A stretch of 64,000 nt of DNA, from positions 40,101 through 104,100 of the forward strand of contig NZ_VENP01000004.1 in assembly GCF_006351005.1 (NCBI RefSeq), written 5' to 3'. Shown piece by piece: positions 59,861-64,000 of this stretch. The stretch is from Miniimonas arenae. GTDB lineage: Bacteria; Actinomycetota; Actinomycetes; Actinomycetales; Beutenbergiaceae. Under the pieces are notes generated by a model that saw only the letters and a list, made by a program, of their open reading frames with translations, was not told the origin of the DNA and made no database searches. How positions within the stretch are numbered: the first letter of the stretch is position 1; every line of letters begins with the position of its first letter. Both the position numbers and the translations under genes were made by a program.

Positions 59861-61662
59861 GCCACGCCGAGGACCGCCCGGTGGCGCAGGCCCTGGCCGA
59901 GACGGTGGTCGCGGCACTCGTGGCCGGCGGCGTCCGCGACGTCGTTCTCGCGCCGGGCTCGCGCAGCGCTCCGATGGCCTACGCGCTGCTCGCGGCGGAG
60001 GAGGCCGGCGCGCTGCGGCTGCACGTCGTGGTCGACGAGCGCAGCGCCGGGTTCCAGGCGCTCGGGCTCGCGGTCGCGACGCGGCGCCCGGTCCCCGTGG
60101 TCGTGACCTCCGGCTCGGCGGTGGCCAACCTGCACCCCGCGCTCGTCGAGGCGGGCCACCAGCGTGTGCCGCTCGTCGTCGTCTCGTGCGACCGCCCGGC
60201 CGCGCTCGTCCGGCAGGCCGCGAGCCAGACCACCGAGCACGTCGGGATGTTCGGCGACGCCGGTGGTGCCGCAGGCGGCGTCTCGCGCCCCCGCGCCGTG
60301 GTCGAGGTGAGCGACCCGGGCGAGGCGGGGCCCGCCGTCGGGCGCGTGCTGGAACGCGCCCTCGGCCCGCTGCCCGGTCCGGTGCACCTCAACGTCCCCT
60401 TCGCCGACCCCCTGGTCCCGAGGGCTTCCGTCGCCGAGACGTTCTCGGCGCATCGCGGGGACGGCACTGCGCACGAGCGCCCGACGGCGAGCGCCGCCTC
60501 GGTCTCGGCGCTCGCCCCGGTCGTCGCCGCGCCGGGCACGGTGGTGGTCGCGGGCGACGGCGCCGGCCCGCAGGCCCGCGAGCTCGCGGCCGCGCTCGAC
60601 GCACCGCTGCTCGCGGAGCCCTCGTCCGGCGCGCGGGGGCCGCTCGGCGGTGTGCCGCGTGCCGCCGGCTGGCCGGGGAATGACGCCGCGCGCCCGCTCC
60701 CGGCGACCCCCGTCCTGCTCGACGTGCTGGGCGCCCAGGTGCGCCACGCCGTCGTGCTCGGCCGGCCGACGCTGTCGCGGCAGGTGACGCGGCTGCTTGC
60801 CCGCGAGGACGTCGCGGTCACGATCGTCGATCCCCCCAGCCGCGCGTGGTTCGACGTGCCAGACGCCATGCACGTCACGCCCGGCGGCGAGGCGCCGCAG
60901 GCCGGCGGACGAGCTCCCCTCGGGGAGGGGGGCGACCGCGCGTGGGGAGAGCGGTGGGTGGCGGCCGGGCTCGCCGTCGACGCCGCGCTCGACGCGGAGG
61001 TCGCGGCCGCGCTGGCCGGCGGACCGCTCGAGGGCTGGGTCGTGGCGCGGCTGGTGTCGGACGCGGTGCGCGCCGATGACGGCGTGCTGGTCGCCGGTGC
61101 GTCCATGGCGATCCGTGAGCTCGACCTCGCGGGCGTGGCGGGCGCCCGCGTCGTGGCGAGCCGTGGGGTGGCGGGCATCGACGGGACGGTGAGCACCGCC
61201 GTCGGGCACGCGCTCGCCGGCACGCGGCCCGAGACCACCGGGCCGGTCCGCGTGCTGCTCGGCGACCTCACGCTGCAGCACGACCTCGGCGGCCTGGCGC
61301 GCGGGCGCCTCGAGCGGCCGATCGACCTGCAGGTCGTGGTGCTCGCCGACGACGGCGGGTCGATCTTCGCGACGCTCGAGCACGGCCGCCCGGAGCACGC
61401 CGCGGCGCACGAGCGCGTCTTCGCGACGCCGCAGGCGCTCGACGTCGGCGCGTACGCCCACGCGGTCGGCGCCGCGTACACCGAGGTCACGACGGCGCAC
61501 CAGCTCCTCACCGTGCTCGGCTCGCCAGTGCGCGGGGTCGGGATCGTCGAGGTGCGGCTCTCGCGGGTGGGGGCCGCCGCCCGGCGGGCCGGGCTGCTCG
61601 AGCGGCTGCGGTCCGCCGCGGGCACCGCCGCGGGCACCGCCGCGGGCACGGCCGCGGGCTGA
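59857..61662 (+). CDS. menD: SEPHCHC synthase MenD
   Basis: The 601-residue thiamine-diphosphate enzyme joins isochorismate and 2-oxoglutarate. The N-terminus has LAPGSRSAPMAYAL and VDERSAGFQALGLA with the cofactor-activating Glu. The metal-binding region reads GDLTLQHDLGGLA and DDGGSIFATLEHG. The last 20 residues are AGTAAG repeats. It starts in the menC stop codon. menF and menH are not in this window. Confidence 0.93.
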   Translation: MSHAEDRPVAQALAETVVAALVAGGVRDVVLAPGSRSAPMAYALLAAEEAGALRLHVVVDERSAGFQALGLAVATRRPVPVVVTSGSAVANLHPALVEAGHQRVPLVVVSCDRPAALVRQAASQTTEHVGMFGDAGGAAGGVSRPRAVVEVSDPGEAGPAVGRVLERALGPLPGPVHLNVPFADPLVPRASVAETFSAHRGDGTAHERPTASAASVSALAPVVAAPGTVVVAGDGAGPQARELAAALDAPLLAEPSSGARGPLGGVPRAAGWPGNDAARPLPATPVLLDVLGAQVRHAVVLGRPTLSRQVTRLLAREDVAVTIVDPPSRAWFDVPDAMHVTPGGEAPQAGGRAPLGEGGDRAWGERWVAAGLAVDAALDAEVAAALAGGPLEGWVVARLVSDAVRADDGVLVAGASMAIRELDLAGVAGARVVASRGVAGIDGTVSTAVGHALAGTRPETTGPVRVLLGDLTLQHDLGGLARGRLERPIDLQVVVLADDGGSIFATLEHGRPEHAAAHERVFATPQALDVGAYAHAVGAAYTEVTTAHQLLTVLGSPVRGVGIVEVRLSRVGAAARRAGLLERLRSAAGTAAGTAAGTAAG

Positions 61663-61732
61663 CGCCCGCCGGCCTGCGCCCCGTGCTTCTGCGCGAGGGC
61701 GCCCGCCGAGGGAACGTCCGGCCTCCGAACCC

Positions 61733-61771
61733 CTCCAGAGATCTCACAGGTTTGCTCCAGGGACGCACCAG
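61733..61771 (+). promoter_or_regulatory. Four half-sites with exact 11-bp period upstream of the HtrA-like gene
   Basis: CTCCAG, TCACAG, CTCCAG and CACCAG end at 61738, 61749, 61760 and 61771. The spacing of one helical turn is typical for OmpR-family regulators, and TCACAG is identical to the half-site before the PhoP-like regulator at 10.8 kb. I infer control of this protease gene by that regulator. Confidence 0.6.
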
Positions 61772-61828
61772 GTCCGTTCGCTTCACTGTCTCCATCACGA
61801 ACGGCGCACGGACGATACGGAGAGCCCG

Positions 61829-63466
61829 ATGAGCGAGCAGAACACCCCGCAGCCACCCAGCTACCCGCCGGCGGCGCGCCCCGGCGAGCAGGCGCCGGGT
61901 CAGGCGCCGGGCGTGGGCGAGCACACCGTTCCGGTGCGCCTGTCGGCCGGCCGCACCGTGCCGGGTGTCGCGAACGTCGCCGGGTCCTACCCCGCGGCGC
62001 CCACCGCTGAGACGCCGTCGACCCCCGCCGCTGCGGCCACCCACCCCGCGCAGACCGCCCCCGCCGCCCCCGCCGCCGCCTCGGCGGCGCCGGCCCAGCA
62101 GGGCGCCGCGTTCTGGCAGCCGGGCGTGTCCGTGGCCGAGCCGGGGTACACCGAGTCCACGGCGTCCGCCGCCTTCCCCGGCGCCGCCGGGGCGCCTGGC
62201 GCCGCAAGCGGCGCGCCCGCCGTCGCCACCGCCACCTCGGGAGCCGTCACCCCGAAGCCGCGCCGCTCCTGGCCGGCCGTCGCCGCGGCGGCCATGCTGG
62301 CCGCGGTCCTCGCCTCGGGCGGGACGGCACTGGCCACCGGCGCGTTCGACCAGAGCGCCGCGCCGAGCGCGTACTCCGACCTCGGCACCACCACGCAGGT
62401 GGCCGCGTCCACCACCACCGACGTCGACTGGCAGTCCCTCGCCTCGCAGGTGCGCGACTCCGTCGTCGCCATCACGGTCGTGATGAGCGGCGGCACCGCG
62501 GCCGGGTCCGGGGTCGTGATCGACGCCGGGAACGGGTACGTCGTGACCAACAACCACGTCGTCTCGGGCGCCACGTCGGGCGGCATCACCGTGACGCTGG
62601 CCGACGGCCGGATCTTCGACGCCACGATCGTGGGCACCGACCCGACGACGGACATCGCCGTCGTCAAGCTGACCGATCCGCCCAGCGACCTCAAGGCCGC
62701 ACAGTGGGGCGACTCCTCGCAGGTGCTCGTGGGCGAGGACGTGATGGCGGTGGGCAACCCGCTCGGCCTCGCCAGCACCGTGACCACCGGCATCGTCTCC
62801 GCCGTCGACCGGCCCGTCTCCACCACGGGCGAGGAGAGCAGCGCCTCGAGCGCGCCCGTGGTGACGAACGCGATCCAGATCGACGCCGCGATCAACCCGG
62901 GCAACTCGGGTGGCCCGCTGTTCAACACGAGCGGCGAGGTGATCGGCATCAACTCCTCGATCGCCACGACGTCGAGCGAGTCGGGCTCGATCGGACTCGG
63001 CTTCGCGATTCCCGCCAACCAGGCGAAGGACGTCGCCGAGCAGCTCATCTCCTCCGGGACCGCGGAGCACGCCTACCTCGGCGTGACGCTCTCCGACGCG
63101 ACCGCGACGGCGGACGGCACCACTCGCGCCGGCGCCAAGATCGAGTCGGTCTCCAGCGGGACGCCCGCCGCCGAGGCCGGGCTCAAGGCCGGCGACGTGG
63201 TGGTCGGCATCAACTCCAAGGCCGTCAGCGGCGCCGAGTCGCTGACCGGGTTCGTCCGGCAGTTCTCTGCCGGCGACGAGGTCACCCTCACCGTGGTGCG
63301 CAACGGCGAGGCGATCGACGTCAACGTCTCTCTCGCCGTCCGCCCCGAGACCGACACGGCGTCGGGCTCGACGGGCTCGGGCTCGACCGACCAGGGTCAG
63401 TCCGACCAGGGTCAGTCGGGTCAGATCCCCGGGCTGCCGGGCTTCGGCGGGGGAGGCAACGGCTGA
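61829..63466 (+). CDS. HtrA-like serine protease with PDZ domain (PepD type)
   Basis: The 545-residue protein has a cytoplasmic Pro/Ala-rich N-terminus of about 145 residues, one membrane helix (WPAVAAAAMLAAVLASGGTAL), and a trypsin-like domain outside: His243 (NNHVVS), Asp275 (TDIAVV) and Ser360 (GNSGGPL). A PDZ domain follows (about 415-505, AYLGVTLSD...AAEAGLKAGDVVVGINSKAV), then a Gly/Gln/Ser tail. This layout is that of mycobacterial PepD/HtrA2, which handles envelope stress downstream of a two-component system. The ATG at 61829 follows ACGGAGAG. Confidence 0.93.
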   Translation: MSEQNTPQPPSYPPAARPGEQAPGQAPGVGEHTVPVRLSAGRTVPGVANVAGSYPAAPTAETPSTPAAAATHPAQTAPAAPAAASAAPAQQGAAFWQPGVSVAEPGYTESTASAAFPGAAGAPGAASGAPAVATATSGAVTPKPRRSWPAVAAAAMLAAVLASGGTALATGAFDQSAAPSAYSDLGTTTQVAASTTTDVDWQSLASQVRDSVVAITVVMSGGTAAGSGVVIDAGNGYVVTNNHVVSGATSGGITVTLADGRIFDATIVGTDPTTDIAVVKLTDPPSDLKAAQWGDSSQVLVGEDVMAVGNPLGLASTVTTGIVSAVDRPVSTTGEESSASSAPVVTNAIQIDAAINPGNSGGPLFNTSGEVIGINSSIATTSSESGSIGLGFAIPANQAKDVAEQLISSGTAEHAYLGVTLSDATATADGTTRAGAKIESVSSGTPAAEAGLKAGDVVVGINSKAVSGAESLTGFVRQFSAGDEVTLTVVRNGEAIDVNVSLAVRPETDTASGSTGSGSTDQGQSDQGQSGQIPGLPGFGGGGNG

Positions 63467-63475
63467 CACACAGCT

Positions 63476-63510
63476 CGCGGGGCGGCGGAGGTCAGGCCGC
63501 CCGCCCCGCG
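63476..63510 (+). terminator. Hairpin terminator after the HtrA-like gene
   Basis: Arms CGCGGGGCGG and CCGCCCCGCG enclose about 15 nt, 10 bp after the stop codon. Confidence 0.6.
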
Positions 63511-63567
63511 CTCCGGACGGGTGGAGGTCAGGCCCCCGTCCGGACGGATCAGCGGAGGTCAGGCCGC
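63486..63567 (+). repeat. Three copies of GGAGGTCAGGCC
   Basis: CGGAGGTCAGGCCGC at 63486-63500 and 63553-63567, and GGAGGTCAGGCCCCC at 63523-63537, spaced 34-37 bp apart. They lie within the gene-free region 63467-63789, together with two hairpins. Confidence 0.6.
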
Positions 63568-63600
63568 TGGTCCCACCGGGGGTGGTGAAGCCCCTGAGAA

Positions 63601-63650
63601 CGAGCCCGGGTGCCGCGGCGGATCCCTCCCCAGCCGCGCACCCGGGCTCG
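63601..63650 (+). terminator. Second strong hairpin upstream of the lamin-tail gene
   Basis: A 13-bp perfect outer stem, CGAGCCCGGGTGC and its complement, encloses an inner CGCGGC/GCCGCG stem. It could terminate read-through or form a structured leader for the next gene. Confidence 0.6.
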
Positions 63651-63789
63651 TCGGCGCTCGCCGTTCACCCCCGGGACGCCGGCCCGTCGCGGACGGGTCA
63701 CCGGGCCGTCGTCGGCGCCCGGTGCAATCGCGGACAGAGCCCGCGCCGGGGAGCGCGAGCACGCACCACGCACCCGGGAGTCCGCTCGC

Positions 63790-64000
63790 ATGCCCACGTC
63801 TCGCCGTCGCCCGCTGATCGCCGCCCTCGGGGCGGTGCTCGCCGTCGGGGCGCTCGCCGCGCCGTCGTCCGCGTTGCCCGTCCCTGCCGACGCGCCCACG
63901 GTGGTGCTCAACGAGATCGTGCACGACGACGTGCTCGGCACCGGTCAGCCCGACGCCGTGGAGCTGCTCAACGTCGGCACCGCGACCGTCGACGTGTCCG
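63790..64000 (+). CDS. Secreted protein with lamin-tail domain (5' part only)
   Basis: The frame starts at ATG 63790 and is still open at the window edge; 70 codons are visible. A Sec signal peptide (MPTSRRRPLIAALGAVLAVG and so on, to about residue 34) is followed by the start of a lamin-tail domain: VVLNEIVHDDVLGTGQPDAVELLNVGTATVDVS. The NEI...D.VEL.N pattern is the hallmark of that fold. In bacteria it often sits on secreted nucleases or phosphatases, whose catalytic part would lie further downstream. Confidence 0.75.
   Translation, partial: MPTSRRRPLIAALGAVLAVGALAAPSSALPVPADAPTVVLNEIVHDDVLGTGQPDAVELLNVGTATVDVS

Overview
The window is 64 kb of very GC-rich chromosomal DNA, read by eye as above 70% G+C, from an actinobacterium of the order Micrococcales, most likely Cellulomonas or a close relative. 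Support comes from a GH94 cellobiose phosphorylase of the Cellulomonas type with a CelR-like operator, Lsr2, CarD, a 32-residue bS22-like ribosomal protein, SenX3-RegX3 next to PhoU, a PhoPR-like two-component system, a menaquinone cluster and many apparently leaderless promoters. I see no rRNA, tRNA, insertion sequence, prophage or CRISPR array. Nearly all of it is ordinary core chromosome. The novelty lies in degenerate enzymes, gene fusions, regulatory sites and intergenic repeats.

Region by region. 1-8.4 kb: the end of dacB, a zinc metalloprotease, tilS, hpt, a convergent membrane protein, ftsH, then a single gene where folate biosynthesis genes normally lie, and a DUF3180 gene. That single gene looks like FolB and FolK fused by an acidic repeat linker, with the catalytic residues of both halves missing. 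folE and folP are absent. 8.5-16.9 kb: two PH-domain membrane proteins, a PhoP/PhoR-like pair behind a PhoP-box-like direct repeat, a DUF2520-PanC fusion, lysS and a 52-residue membrane protein. 17-22 kb: lsr2, gpmA, phoU facing senX3-regX3 across a three-unit PHO box, and a lipoprotein gene. 22.5-25.7 kb: carD, cysS and rlmB, without ispD and ispF.

25.7-42 kb is mainly carbohydrate metabolism and transport: cellobiose phosphorylase behind a CelR-like operator, a DUF4032 kinase-like protein, two ABC ATPases (one of the MsmK type), a GNAT pseudogene, otsA-otsB for trehalose, a membrane serine/threonine kinase, a Trk/Ktr potassium system, a TetR regulator facing a GH13 enzyme across two operator palindromes, and an AcuC-like deacetylase. 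This part also carries most of the intergenic repeats. 42.7-51.4 kb: the bS22-like gene, an HTH-MurA fusion, a glutaredoxin-like protein, yceI facing marR, and a translationally coupled operon for cytochrome c maturation (histidine phosphatase, TlpA, CcdA, ResB, CcsB).

51.4-64 kb: a nuclease-like unknown gene that probably starts at CTG, two small membrane proteins, then menA and menE, a DUF3048 lipoprotein, menB, a CNNM-family transporter, menC and menD. These make menaquinone, which with the cytochrome c genes supports respiration. An HtrA-type protease follows. Its upstream region holds four half-sites spaced 11 bp apart that resemble the PhoP box at 10.8 kb. The window ends in a secreted lamin-tail-domain protein.
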